64,000 nt of DNA, taken from NCBI GenBank assembly GCA_016717225.1, contig JADKGB010000005.1, positions 62,001 to 126,000 on the forward strand. Reading direction: 5' to 3'. Position 1 is the stretch's first letter. Every line of letters starts with the position of its first letter. Both the position numbers and the translations under genes were made by a program. The notes below the pieces were generated by a model, which saw only the letters and a list, made by a program, of their open reading frames with translations, did not search any database and was not told where the DNA came from. The DNA is from Flavobacteriales bacterium. GTDB taxonomy: Bacteria; Bacteroidota; Bacteroidia; Flavobacteriales_F; PHOS-HE28. This document shows positions 16,215 through 24,631 of this stretch, in pieces.

Positions 16215-16340
16215 GCATTTGCGGATCCGCGTAAACGGTTCCTTCCCAGCGCCTCAAGCATTCACATGTTCGCAAGGCATGAACAGGCGAAGTACCCAGT
16301 AAAAAGACCCTTCTACCTTCGCCGCGCATTTCCGTCATGG

Positions 16341-17138
16341 ATGCCTGCAATGAGCGAACAGTTGGCACGAATAGGCAGTTGGGTGGAGCACTTGGTAAAA
16401 GCGCGCACGCGTCATGGGCTGCACTCCCCCTTTGTTTACCATCTCTACAATGAGGTCTTGCGACTGAATGATGATCTGCCGGAATTCGCTGCGATCGAGG
16501 CCCTGCGCGAAGACCTGCTGCTCAGTGATCAGGTGATCCGCGTGAATGATCTCGGGGCAGGCAGCAAAGTTCTGGACATGGCCATTCGCAACGTGAACGA
16601 AATAGCCAGTACCAGTTTGAAACCTGCGCGGCAGGCACAGTTGCTCTTTCGGATCGCGCGCCACTTCGAGCCTAGGACGGTCTTGGAGCTCGGTACGAGC
16701 TTTGGGCTCAGCACGCTCTACCTCGCCAGAGGTACAGAGCATGGGCTTGTAACCACCGTTGAAGGCTGCCCACAGACCTACCGCATAGCGCAGCACCATT
16801 TCGAGCGATTACGGCAAAAGAATATTGACCCTTTGTTGGGAAGCTTTCGGAGCCGTTTACCGGACATTCTGCGCCGAGTGGAGAAGCTGGACATGGTTTT
16901 TATTGATGGTCACCACGCGCAAGCCCCTACCCTGGAGTATTTCGAACAATGTGTGGCGAAGGCGCATAACGATAGCGTTTTTGTCCTGGATGATATCCAC
17001 TGGAGCCGTGGTATGGAGGCGGCTTGGGAAACGGTCAAAAGGCATCCGCGGGTTACCGTTACAATAGACCTTTATGATCTCGGGCTCGTATTCTTCAGGA
17101 AAGAACAAGCGCCCCAGCATTTCAGACTTCGATATTGA
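16341..17138 (+). CDS. class I SAM-dependent methyltransferase
   Basis: A 265-residue protein whose Rossmann core shows the SAM-binding loop VLELGTSFGLSTLYLAR at about residues 113-129, then VTTVEGCPQTY, MVFIDGHHAQ and VFVLDDIHWSRGM, typical of the Methyltransf_24 type. The substrate is unknown. The frame is open back to 16266, but a TACCTTCG box at 16314-16321 would place transcription start after that codon, so ATG 16341 or 16350 is preferred. It follows crtZ by 126 bp and overlaps nothing; the adenosyltransferase gene begins 6 bp after its stop. A link to pigment modification is possible but unsupported by any motif. Confidence 0.82.
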   Translation: MPAMSEQLARIGSWVEHLVKARTRHGLHSPFVYHLYNEVLRLNDDLPEFAAIEALREDLLLSDQVIRVNDLGAGSKVLDMAIRNVNEIASTSLKPARQAQLLFRIARHFEPRTVLELGTSFGLSTLYLARGTEHGLVTTVEGCPQTYRIAQHHFERLRQKNIDPLLGSFRSRLPDILRRVEKLDMVFIDGHHAQAPTLEYFEQCVAKAHNDSVFVLDDIHWSRGMEAAWETVKRHPRVTVTIDLYDLGLVFFRKEQAPQHFRLRY

Positions 17139-17143
17139 GACAG

Positions 17144-17695
17144 ATGAAGATCTACACCCGCACCGGCGACAAGGGACAAACCAGCCTATTGGGAGGAATG
17201 CGCGTACCCAAGGACCACGCGCGGATCGAGGCCTATGGAACGATCGACGAACTGAACAGCCACCTCGGCATGCTTCGCGACCTGGCTGGTGCTGCACAGA
17301 AAGACCTGCTCATCACCATTCAGGAAAACTTGTTCAGCATCGGTTCTCGACTGGCTTCAGCAAGCGAGCTGGAAGCAGACAAATTCAAGGTGCCACACTT
17401 GGAGGAAGCCGACATCAGCATGTTGGAAGCGGCCATGGACAGTATGGACAAGGACCTACCCGAAATGCGGAATTTCATTTTGCCGGGTGGTCATCCAGCG
17501 GTTTCGCAAGCGCACATCTGCCGAACCATTTGTCGCCGGGCTGAGCGGTTGGTCGTGCGAATAGCCGAGCAAGAACAGCTTCCTGAGAGTATTATCCGCT
17601 ACTTGAATCGTCTTAGCGATCTGCTCTTTGTACTGGCCCGCTGGCTGTCAAAACAAGCCAACGCCGAGGAAATTCCTTGGAAGCCTCGCGGCTGA
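17144..17695 (+). CDS. ATP:cob(I)alamin adenosyltransferase, PduO type
   Basis: A 183-residue homotrimer-forming enzyme that transfers the adenosyl group of ATP to cob(I)alamin, making adenosylcobalamin. The N-terminal signature KIYTRTGDKGQTSLLGGMRV and EAYGTIDELNSHLG are at residues 2-45; the C-terminal helix carries CRRAERLVV and YLNRLSDLLFVLARW, all diagnostic of the PduO family. The start is ATG 17144, 6 bp after the methyltransferase stop. Adenosylcobalamin serves methylmalonyl-CoA mutase and, in several phyla, light-sensing CarH regulators of carotenoid genes; the closeness to the crt operon is suggestive but no CarH gene is visible here. Confidence 0.94.
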   Translation: MKIYTRTGDKGQTSLLGGMRVPKDHARIEAYGTIDELNSHLGMLRDLAGAAQKDLLITIQENLFSIGSRLASASELEADKFKVPHLEEADISMLEAAMDSMDKDLPEMRNFILPGGHPAVSQAHICRTICRRAERLVVRIAEQEQLPESIIRYLNRLSDLLFVLARWLSKQANAEEIPWKPRG

Positions 17696-17759
17696 TCTTG
17701 CGCAAACCCACGTTTACGTAAGGGAAAGTCCTTTTTTTCAAACGGTTGAAAAGTCGCGG

Positions 17760-17788
17760 TTGACGGTATCAATGCCCGTCTATATTTG
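17760..17788 (+). promoter_or_regulatory. promoter of the DUF2795 gene
   Basis: TTG at 17760-17762 and a perfect TATATTTG at 17781-17788, 18 bases apart, fit the Bacteroidota -33/-7 consensus closely. The ATG follows 35 bases later. The -7 region is nearly identical to that of the tRNA-Val promoter at 7161. Confidence 0.65.
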
Positions 17789-17822
17789 CGGCCCTGTAAA
17801 AAAAACCGCAGCCCCACGTACC

Positions 17823-18044
17823 ATGTACTGGACGCTTGAACTTGCCTCATACCTCGAAGACGCACCTTGGCCCGCCACCAAAGACGAGCTGATCGACTTC
17901 GCCATGCGCACGGGCGCCCCGCTTGAAGTGGTGGAAAACCTCCAAGCCATCGAAGACGATGAGGAGGTTTTCGAGAGTATCGAAGAGATATGGCCGGACT
18001 ACCCGAGCAAAGAGGACTTCTTTTTCAACGAAGACGAATACTGA
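17823..18044 (+). CDS. DUF2795 domain protein
   Basis: A 73-residue acidic protein, MYWTLELASYLEDAPWPATK at its start, with the pattern of DUF2795: an N-terminal segment, DELIDFAMRTGAPLEVVENL, then a strongly acidic C-terminus rich in Asp, Glu and Phe (EIWPDYPSKEDFFFNEDEY). The family is small, cytoplasmic and of unknown function. It is a monocistronic unit with its own strong promoter-like sequence and a strong hairpin terminator, which suggests high, constitutive expression. In the Bacteroidota these proteins are highly conserved, but no function is known to me. Confidence 0.85.
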   Translation: MYWTLELASYLEDAPWPATKDELIDFAMRTGAPLEVVENLQAIEDDEEVFESIEEIWPDYPSKEDFFFNEDEY

Positions 18045-18062
18045 GCCCAGCCGAAAGCCTTG

Positions 18063-18095
18063 AAAGCCCTTCCTCCCTCCGGTGGAAGGGCTTTT
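18063..18095 (+). terminator. hairpin terminator after the DUF2795 gene
   Basis: Eleven-base perfect arms AAAGCCCTTCC (18063-18073) and GGAAGGGCTTT (18084-18094) with a ten-base loop, followed by T and a short T-rich tail. It closes the monocistronic unit. Confidence 0.85.
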
Positions 18096-18282
18096 GCTTT
18101 CGCCAATACACCTCACTGCCACCTTGTCGCTCATCCAAAAGGGGCCTGATCCATGCCGAGCGCACCCGGCTACCTTTGGCGGCTATAAAATTCGGGCCTT
18201 ATGTGAAAGGCAGTTGTGATCAATAGCACAACCTGTCGTTGCAGAGATCCCTCGCCTATATCAACCACTCAATACATTCCGG

Positions 18283-21200
18283 ATGTTCGGATCACTGATA
18301 AAATCGATTTTCGGCGACAAGGCCCAGCGCGACCTCAAGGAAGTGCAGCCACTCGTTGAACGTGTGAAAGAAGAGTTCGCGAAACTCGAGCAGCTCACCA
18401 ACAATGAACTCCGCGGGAAGACTGTGGAATTCAAAGCCCGTATTGCTGACCGAACCAAGGATGAGCAAGCACGCGTGGACCAATTGCGCAAGGAGATCGA
18501 TGAGGATCCGCGCATGGAGATCGGCGAGCGCGAGGCCCGCTACAAAGAGATCGACCTCACCGAGGACAAGATCGTGAAGCTCGTCGAGGATTTGCTGCTC
18601 GAGATACTTCCAGAGGCGTTCGCTGTAGTAAAGGAGACAGCGCGTCGATTCAAGGAGAACAAAGAGTTGCGCGTTCTGGCCTCGGAATTCGATCGCGAAC
18701 TAGCAACCAAACGCGACAGCATCAAGATAGATGGCAACGACGCGCTTTGGAGCAATACGTGGATCGCAGCTGGCAATCCGGTAACTTGGGAAATGGTGCA
18801 CTACGATGTGCAGCTTATCGGTGGCGTGGCCTTGCATAAAGGAAAGATCGCCGAAATGGGAACGGGTGAGGGAAAAACACTCGTGGCTACGTTGCCGGTA
18901 TACCTCAATGCTCTTGCCGGTCGAGGCGTGCACATTGTCACCGTGAACGACTACCTCGCCAAGCGTGACAGCGAATGGATGGGTACACTGTACGAATTCC
19001 ACGGTATGCGGGTGGATTGTATCGACAAACACGAACCCAATAGCCCGGCTCGTCGCGCAGCGTACATGGCCGATGTCACCTTCGGCACGAACAACGAATA
19101 CGGGTTCGACTATTTGCGTGATAATATGGCGCACGCTCCGAACGCGCTCGTTCAACGCAAACATCATTTTGCCATTGTGGATGAGGTGGATAGTGTGCTG
19201 ATCGACGATGCACGCACGCCTCTTATCATCAGTGGACCCACGCCCAAAGGGGAGATCCACCAGTTCGATGAGTTCAAGCCAAGGGTAGAGCGCCTGTACA
19301 ACGCGCAACGGGCGCTTGTGAACAAATTGATCTCCGAGGCCAAGGAGGCGTTGAAGGGGCTGGATACCAATAGTGTCAGCAAGGAAAATCTGGAACGTGG
19401 CGGCTTGGCGATCCTGCGCGCGCATCGCGGCCTTCCGAAGCACAATGCCCTCATCAAGTATTTGAGTGAGCCTGGAGTGCGTGCGCTTTTGCAGAAGACA
19501 GAGACCTATTATCTGCAGGACCAGCAGAAGGAGATGCCGAAAGTGGATGCGGAGATCTACTTCAACATCGATGAGAAACACAACACCATCGAGCTCGCGG
19601 AAAAAGGGATCGACCTGATCAGCACCGATGCCAGCGATGCACAATTCTTCATTCTCACGGATGTAGGGGGATCGGTCGCTGATATCGAAAAGAGCTCAGC
19701 AACTATTGAGGAGAAGGCACTGCGCAAGGATGAAGTGCTTCGTGAGTTCGGTATCAAGAGCGAACGCGTTCATACCGTGAACCAGTTGATCCGCGCCTAT
19801 GCCCTCTATGAAAAGGACGACGAGTATGTAGTGATGGACGGCAAAGTGAAGATCGTTGATGAGCAGACAGGCCGCATCCTGGAGGGGCGTCGATACAGTG
19901 ATGGGCTGCATCAAGCGATCGAAAGCAAGGAGAACGTGAAGGTGGAAGCAGCGACACAGACGTACGCCACGGTGACCTTGCAGAACTACTTCCGCATGTA
20001 CCACAAATTGGCGGGCATGACCGGTACTGCCGAGACTGAAGCACAGGAGTTGTGGGACATCTACAAGATCGATGTGATGGTGATCCCAACGAATCGAGCG
20101 GTGGTTCGCACAGACAACGAGGACATGGTCTTCAAGACCAAGCGTGAGAAATACAATGCCGCTATCGACGAGATCGTGAAATTGCAGGATGCTGGTCGAC
20201 CTGTTCTCGTTGGTACAACCACGGTTGAAGTGAGCGAGCTGGTCAGTCGCATGCTCACCATGCGCAACATAAAGCACAATGTGCTGAATGCGAAACAGCA
20301 CCAGCGCGAGGCGGAGATCGTAGGCAATGCTGGCTTTGCCGGCACCGTGACCATTGCCACGAACATGGCTGGTCGTGGTACGGATATCAAGCTTGGCCCA
20401 GGTGTGAAAGAAGCAGGCGGACTCGCTATTGTAGGCACCGAGAAACATGAGAGCCGCCGCGTGGACCGGCAGCTACGTGGTCGCTCAGGGCGTCAAGGGG
20501 ATCCTGGTTCATCACAATTCTACATTTCCCTGGAGGATGACCTGATGCGCATGTTCGGTAGCGAGCGCATCAGCAAGCTGATGGACCGTTTGGGCCTAAA
20601 GGAAGGCGAGGTTATCCAGCACAGCATGGTCACGGCCAGCATCGAGCGGGCCCAGAAGAAAGTGGAGGAGAACAACTTCGGGATCCGGAAACGGCTGCTG
20701 GAGTACGACGACGTGATGAACAAGCAGCGGCAGGTGATCTACAAGCGCCGCCACAATGCCCTCTTTGGAGAACGCTTGAAGTTGGACGTATTGAACATGT
20801 TCCACGACACGGCAACGGATCTGGTGGAACAGTACCACACGGAAGGCGATTTCGAGGGCTTCCAGATGGATCTGTATCGGAAGTTGTTCGTTGAGAGCCC
20901 TGTGGACGAAGCCGTTTTCAAGAGCAGAAAAAGCGACGACATCTCCGAGAAAGTGTTCCGACAAGCAATGGCGGCGTACCAGCGCCGCAGCGGACAAACC
21001 GCGCTGCAAGCTCTACCGGTGATCAGTGACGTATTCTTGAACCAGGGTGCACAGTACGAGAACATCGTTGTTCCTATCACCGATGGCATCAAGACCATGC
21101 AAGTGGTCACCAACCTGCAACGCGCGTACAAGAGCGAATGCCGCGAAGTGATCGACAGTATAGAGCGGTACATCACGCTGGCGATCATTGACAATGAGTG

Positions 21201-21657
21201 GAAAGAGCACTTGCGCGAAATGGACGATCTGCGTCGCAACGTGCAGAACGCGAGCATTGAGCAAAAGGACCCATTGCTCATCTACAAATTGGAATCCTTC
21301 AAACTGTTCGATGCCATGATCGCGCGAATCAGTGCCGAGGTGGTCGGATTCCTCGTACGTGCGGGCTTGCCGAGCGCACAACCGAACGTTCAACAAGCAC
21401 CGGCTCAGCGTGCTCCGCAACCAAAACTACAGACCAGCCGTACTGAAACTCCGCAATTCGCGGGGGGCTCCCGAAGCAGTGCACCGCAACAACGTGGACC
21501 TGCCCCAGCAGCGGGCCAACCTATGCGACCCATGCCACCACAAGGTCCACGACAGCCAATTGCACCTGTTCGCGTTGAGAAAAAAGCCGGCCGCAACGAC
21601 CCCTGCCCTTGCGGCAGTGGCAAGAAGTACAAGCAGTGCCACGGCCAGGACGCCTGA
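18283..21657 (+). CDS. secA: preprotein translocase ATPase SecA
   Basis: A 1124-residue motor ATPase that drives proteins through SecYEG. The first nucleotide-binding domain has MGTGEGKTLVATLPVYLNAL (Walker A) at about residues 196-215 and VDEVDSVLIDDARTPLIISG (Walker B) around 300; the second has TNMAGRGTDIKLG. The C-terminus is a Pro/Gln-rich linker followed by a zinc-binding tail, RNDPCPCGSGKKYKQCHG. The length above 1100 is usual for Bacteroidota, which carry an insertion in the first half. A TACCTTTG box at 18171 lies about 105 bp upstream, implying a long leader; nothing SecM-like is visible. The gene stands alone. Confidence 0.98.
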   Translation: MFGSLIKSIFGDKAQRDLKEVQPLVERVKEEFAKLEQLTNNELRGKTVEFKARIADRTKDEQARVDQLRKEIDEDPRMEIGEREARYKEIDLTEDKIVKLVEDLLLEILPEAFAVVKETARRFKENKELRVLASEFDRELATKRDSIKIDGNDALWSNTWIAAGNPVTWEMVHYDVQLIGGVALHKGKIAEMGTGEGKTLVATLPVYLNALAGRGVHIVTVNDYLAKRDSEWMGTLYEFHGMRVDCIDKHEPNSPARRAAYMADVTFGTNNEYGFDYLRDNMAHAPNALVQRKHHFAIVDEVDSVLIDDARTPLIISGPTPKGEIHQFDEFKPRVERLYNAQRALVNKLISEAKEALKGLDTNSVSKENLERGGLAILRAHRGLPKHNALIKYLSEPGVRALLQKTETYYLQDQQKEMPKVDAEIYFNIDEKHNTIELAEKGIDLISTDASDAQFFILTDVGGSVADIEKSSATIEEKALRKDEVLREFGIKSERVHTVNQLIRAYALYEKDDEYVVMDGKVKIVDEQTGRILEGRRYSDGLHQAIESKENVKVEAATQTYATVTLQNYFRMYHKLAGMTGTAETEAQELWDIYKIDVMVIPTNRAVVRTDNEDMVFKTKREKYNAAIDEIVKLQDAGRPVLVGTTTVEVSELVSRMLTMRNIKHNVLNAKQHQREAEIVGNAGFAGTVTIATNMAGRGTDIKLGPGVKEAGGLAIVGTEKHESRRVDRQLRGRSGRQGDPGSSQFYISLEDDLMRMFGSERISKLMDRLGLKEGEVIQHSMVTASIERAQKKVEENNFGIRKRLLEYDDVMNKQRQVIYKRRHNALFGERLKLDVLNMFHDTATDLVEQYHTEGDFEGFQMDLYRKLFVESPVDEAVFKSRKSDDISEKVFRQAMAAYQRRSGQTALQALPVISDVFLNQGAQYENIVVPITDGIKTMQVVTNLQRAYKSECREVIDSIERYITLAIIDNEWKEHLREMDDLRRNVQNASIEQKDPLLIYKLESFKLFDAMIARISAEVVGFLVRAGLPSAQPNVQQAPAQRAPQPKLQTSRTETPQFAGGSRSSAPQQRGPAPAAGQPMRPMPPQGPRQPIAPVRVEKKAGRNDPCPCGSGKKYKQCHGQDA

Positions 21658-21689
21658 TCGCCAAATACTGTGATTCCATACAACACACG

Positions 21690-21715
21690 AACGCCAGCCT
21701 TACGGGGCTGGCGTT
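21690..21715. terminator. bidirectional hairpin between secA and the convergent TonB-like gene
   Basis: Ten-base perfect arms AACGCCAGCC and GGCTGGCGTT with a six-base loop lie between the two convergent stop codons. No clear T-run follows on either strand, so its strength is uncertain. Confidence 0.55.
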
Positions 21716-21742
21716 AATGCTATTGGTGTATTGAACGTGGTT

Positions 21743-22396
21743 CTAGTTGAGGGGCACACGCATCTGCACTCTGATGGGCACGCCGTCTTTCTCGCCCGCT
21801 TCGAAACGCGGGGCTTTCTCCAGGGCCTGAGAGATCTCGTCAGCGATCCCTGGTGCTGCGCCGAGTATTTTGATACCTGACAAGTCACCGTTCTTCTCCA
21901 CAACGAATGTGGCCGTTGCTCCCTGTGCTCCTGCCTTGCTGTTCAAGTAGGTGATCATCGCCTGCTCACCACCCGGGTATTGGGGCATTGTTGGAGCTTG
22001 TGTGTAAATGATGTTCTCCAAAGGCGACGGATCGTAGACTTTCTCGGCGAGTTGTTCGCCCCAATCGTCAAATCGCTGCCAAACGCCAGTTTTGTTACCC
22101 ATGGCGTAGTCTCCTTCGCTCTCCAACTTTCCGTTCAGGTGATAGAATTTGAAATGCCCGTGCTCCACTTGCAATTCAGCGTCGGCGTATTGGCCTTCTG
22201 CCTTCAGCACATCATCGGTCGTGTATATGCGACCCAAGTATGTGGAGCCTTCTTGACCAGCAGGTATCTTGTAGTATTCCGCCTTGCCCTTGGTGGTCAC
22301 CTCCATCACCTTGTTCAGGTATACTCGCGCCACTTTGTTATCGCCTGGTACAAGCAGTCCGGTCCAAAGTGTAGTAAGAAGTAGAAACGTTTGCAT
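21743..22396 (-). CDS. secreted/periplasmic TonB C-terminal domain protein with MORN-like repeats
   Basis: A 217-residue protein with an N-terminal hydrophobic signal segment (MQTFLLLTTLWTGLLVPGDN). Residues about 60-110 have a MORN-like toxin-antitoxin repeat pattern (FYHLNGKLESEGDYAMGNKTGVW) and residues 125-217 form a TonB C-terminal domain, with PQYPGGEQAMITYLN and a terminal PIRVQMRVPLN. Unlike the transducer at 5087 it has no obvious long Pro-rich spacer or ExbB/ExbD partners, so a direct role in energising transport is doubtful. Such proteins are abundant in Bacteroidota and mostly of unknown role. It is monocistronic, with comM 73 bp upstream on the same strand. Confidence 0.8.
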   Translation of the reverse strand: MQTFLLLTTLWTGLLVPGDNKVARVYLNKVMEVTTKGKAEYYKIPAGQEGSTYLGRIYTTDDVLKAEGQYADAELQVEHGHFKFYHLNGKLESEGDYAMGNKTGVWQRFDDWGEQLAEKVYDPSPLENIIYTQAPTMPQYPGGEQAMITYLNSKAGAQGATATFVVEKNGDLSGIKILGAAPGIADEISQALEKAPRFEAGEKDGVPIRVQMRVPLN

Positions 22397-22469
22397 CGGG
22401 ACGTGAACAGAAGTTCTGCTCTGTCCAACGGCCCCTGTCCGAACAAGGTTTCAATTCTGCGGAAAAAGA

Positions 22470-24008
22470 TCAGCCCGCCCAGCTTTCGCGGTCCAAGCTT
22501 CGGTATTGGATCGCTTCGGCCAAGTGCTCCGTTCGAATATCGGAGCTATCAGCAAGGTCAGCAATGGTACGAGCCACTTTCAGGATACGATCGTAGGCAC
22601 GCGCGCTGAGACCCAAGCGTTCCATCGCCTTCTGCAGCAGGGCCTGTCCAGTTGCATCAATACGGCAGATCTGGCGCAATTGCTGACTGCTCATTTGCGC
22701 GTTGCAGTGCATTTCCTTTCCTTCATATCTGCGCTCCTGCACCTTACGAGCCCGGATCACGCGTTCACGAACCACTTCACTCTTCTCGGTGGTGCGTTCG
22801 CTGCTCAGTTCGCTGAACGCGACGGGGGTCACTTCGATGTGGATATCGATGCGATCGAGCAACGGGCCACTGATCTTGTTCAGGTACTTCTGCACCACGC
22901 CGGGGGCACACACGCATTCCTTTTCTGGATGGTTGTAATAACCACAAGGACATGGGTTCATCGCGGCCACCAGCATGAAACTCGCTGGGTACTCCACGGT
23001 GAACTTCGCGCGACTGATGGTAACCACCCGGTCCTCCAACGGCTGACGCATAACCTCGAGCACAGTGCGTTTGAACTCTGGCAATTCGTCCAAAAAAAGG
23101 ACACCATTGTGCGCCAAACTGATCTCGCCCGGTTGAGGGAAAGAGCCACCACCAACGAGAGCGATATCACTGATGGTGTGGTGAGGCGATCTGAAAGGCC
23201 GAACGCTGAGGAGTGAATCATCCTTCCGCAATTTGCCCGCAACACTGTGGATCTTGGTGGTTTCCAACGCCTCATCGATATGCAACGGCGGCAGGATCGT
23301 TGGAAGTCGTTTGGCGATCATCGTTTTACCGGCACCGGGTGGCCCGATCAGGATGATGTTGTGCCCACCAGCGGCTGCGATCTCGAACGCTCGCTTGATG
23401 TTCTCCTGCCCTTTCACATCACTCAGGTCAACAGGAAAATTCCGACTGCATTGGTCGAACTCCGCTTGGATATCCACAACGGTAGGCGTGATCGGCTCCT
23501 GGCCTTCGAGGAAGCGTGTCACCTGTTGCAAACTGTCCACTCCGATCACGTCCAAACCATGAACAATGGCGGCTTCGCGTGCGTTCGAATTTGGCACGAT
23601 CACACCTTTGAACCCGCTCTTCTTGGCTTCAAGTGCGATGGGCAAAGCGCCTTTGATCGGTCGCACTTCACCATCCAGTGAAAGCTCGCCCATGATAACG
23701 TAATCCGCGAAGCGATCCGAGCTTATCTGGTCGCTGGCCGCCATGATACCCAATGCAATAGGCAGGTCGTACGCTGTACCTTCCTTTCGGATGTCAGCCG
23801 GAGCCAAGTTCACCGTGATCTCGCGGCCCCGCGGCATGTGAAAACCAATGTTCTTTATCGCCGCGCTCACACGCTGGTGGCTCTCCTTCACGGCATTATC
23901 GGGCAGACCGACCATAAAGAACTTCAGGCCACTGCCAATGTCCGTCTCTACGGTTATAACAGTGGCATTCACGCCAAAGACCGCGCAGCCGAAATTCTTG
24001 ACGATCAT
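22470..24008 (-). CDS. comM: YifB/ComM family Mg-chelatase-like AAA+ ATPase
   Basis: A 512-residue protein of the ComM family: an N-terminal Lon-protease-like domain (residues 1-170, with VGLPDNAVKESHQRVSAAI), a central AAA+ module with Walker A GPPGAGKTMIAKRLP at about residue 220 and Walker B LFLDELPEF, a zinc-binding insert (NPCPCGYYNHPEKECVC), and a Mg-chelatase C-terminal domain. ComM promotes branch migration when imported DNA is integrated during natural transformation in studied Proteobacteria; the role in Bacteroidota is inferred. It begins 3 bp after the stop of gmhA, so both are probably in one operon. Confidence 0.94.
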   Translation of the reverse strand: MIVKNFGCAVFGVNATVITVETDIGSGLKFFMVGLPDNAVKESHQRVSAAIKNIGFHMPRGREITVNLAPADIRKEGTAYDLPIALGIMAASDQISSDRFADYVIMGELSLDGEVRPIKGALPIALEAKKSGFKGVIVPNSNAREAAIVHGLDVIGVDSLQQVTRFLEGQEPITPTVVDIQAEFDQCSRNFPVDLSDVKGQENIKRAFEIAAAGGHNIILIGPPGAGKTMIAKRLPTILPPLHIDEALETTKIHSVAGKLRKDDSLLSVRPFRSPHHTISDIALVGGGSFPQPGEISLAHNGVLFLDELPEFKRTVLEVMRQPLEDRVVTISRAKFTVEYPASFMLVAAMNPCPCGYYNHPEKECVCAPGVVQKYLNKISGPLLDRIDIHIEVTPVAFSELSSERTTEKSEVVRERVIRARKVQERRYEGKEMHCNAQMSSQQLRQICRIDATGQALLQKAMERLGLSARAYDRILKVARTIADLADSSDIRTEHLAEAIQYRSLDRESWAG

Positions 24009-24011
24009 GTT

Positions 24012-24584
24012 CTAAAGCGACCGTTCGATATGATCGATGAGAGCATGTATCACTTTGATGTGGATCTCTTGAACTCGATCGGCGAAGCCATTGTGCGGAA
24101 CCCGCACTTCCACATCACAGAGCGAGGCGAGCTTTCCACCATCCTTGCCCGTAAGACCGACCACGATCACACCTTGGCTCCTGCCGACCTCAGCGGCGCG
24201 CAACACGTTCGGCGAATTCCCGCTCGTGCTGATGGCCAGCAACACATCACCGGGCTTTCCGTGGGCCTGCACGTAGCGGGCGAAAACCTGCTCGAAGCCA
24301 TGATCATTGGCAACGCAGCTCAGGTGCGATGGATCGCTGATGCTCACCGCAGCGATCGGTGGGCGATCATCCCGGAATTTACCGGTGAGCTCTTCGGCGA
24401 AATGCATCGCATCACACATGCTTCCGCCGTTGCCACAACTGATCAATTTTCCACCTTTCTTCAACGAAGTGACCATGAGCGCCCCAGCATCGTGGATCGC
24501 TGCGATGTTCTTTGCATCGCCAAGGAAATGCTCCAGAATTGTGGAAGCTTCTGCGAAATGGCTGCGGATACGATCGTTGCTCAT
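24012..24584 (-). CDS. gmhA: D-sedoheptulose-7-phosphate isomerase (SIS domain)
   Basis: A 190-residue sugar isomerase that makes D-glycero-D-manno-heptose-7-phosphate, the first step to ADP-heptose for the LPS core. The SIS fold shows LISCGNGGSMCDAMHFAEEL with the substrate-binding loop at about residues 48-67, a DRPPIAAVSISDPSHLSCV segment, AISTSGNSPNVLRA, and a C-terminal EIHIKVIHALIDHIE helix with the metal/active-site His typical of GmhA. It is complete, and directly upstream of comM on the same strand. The other heptose genes are not in the window. Confidence 0.92.
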   Translation of the reverse strand: MSNDRIRSHFAEASTILEHFLGDAKNIAAIHDAGALMVTSLKKGGKLISCGNGGSMCDAMHFAEELTGKFRDDRPPIAAVSISDPSHLSCVANDHGFEQVFARYVQAHGKPGDVLLAISTSGNSPNVLRAAEVGRSQGVIVVGLTGKDGGKLASLCDVEVRVPHNGFADRVQEIHIKVIHALIDHIERSL

Positions 24585-24631
24585 GGACGGCTAAGATGCG
24601 AACGATCGCGATCCCTCTGCCCGCTACCTAC

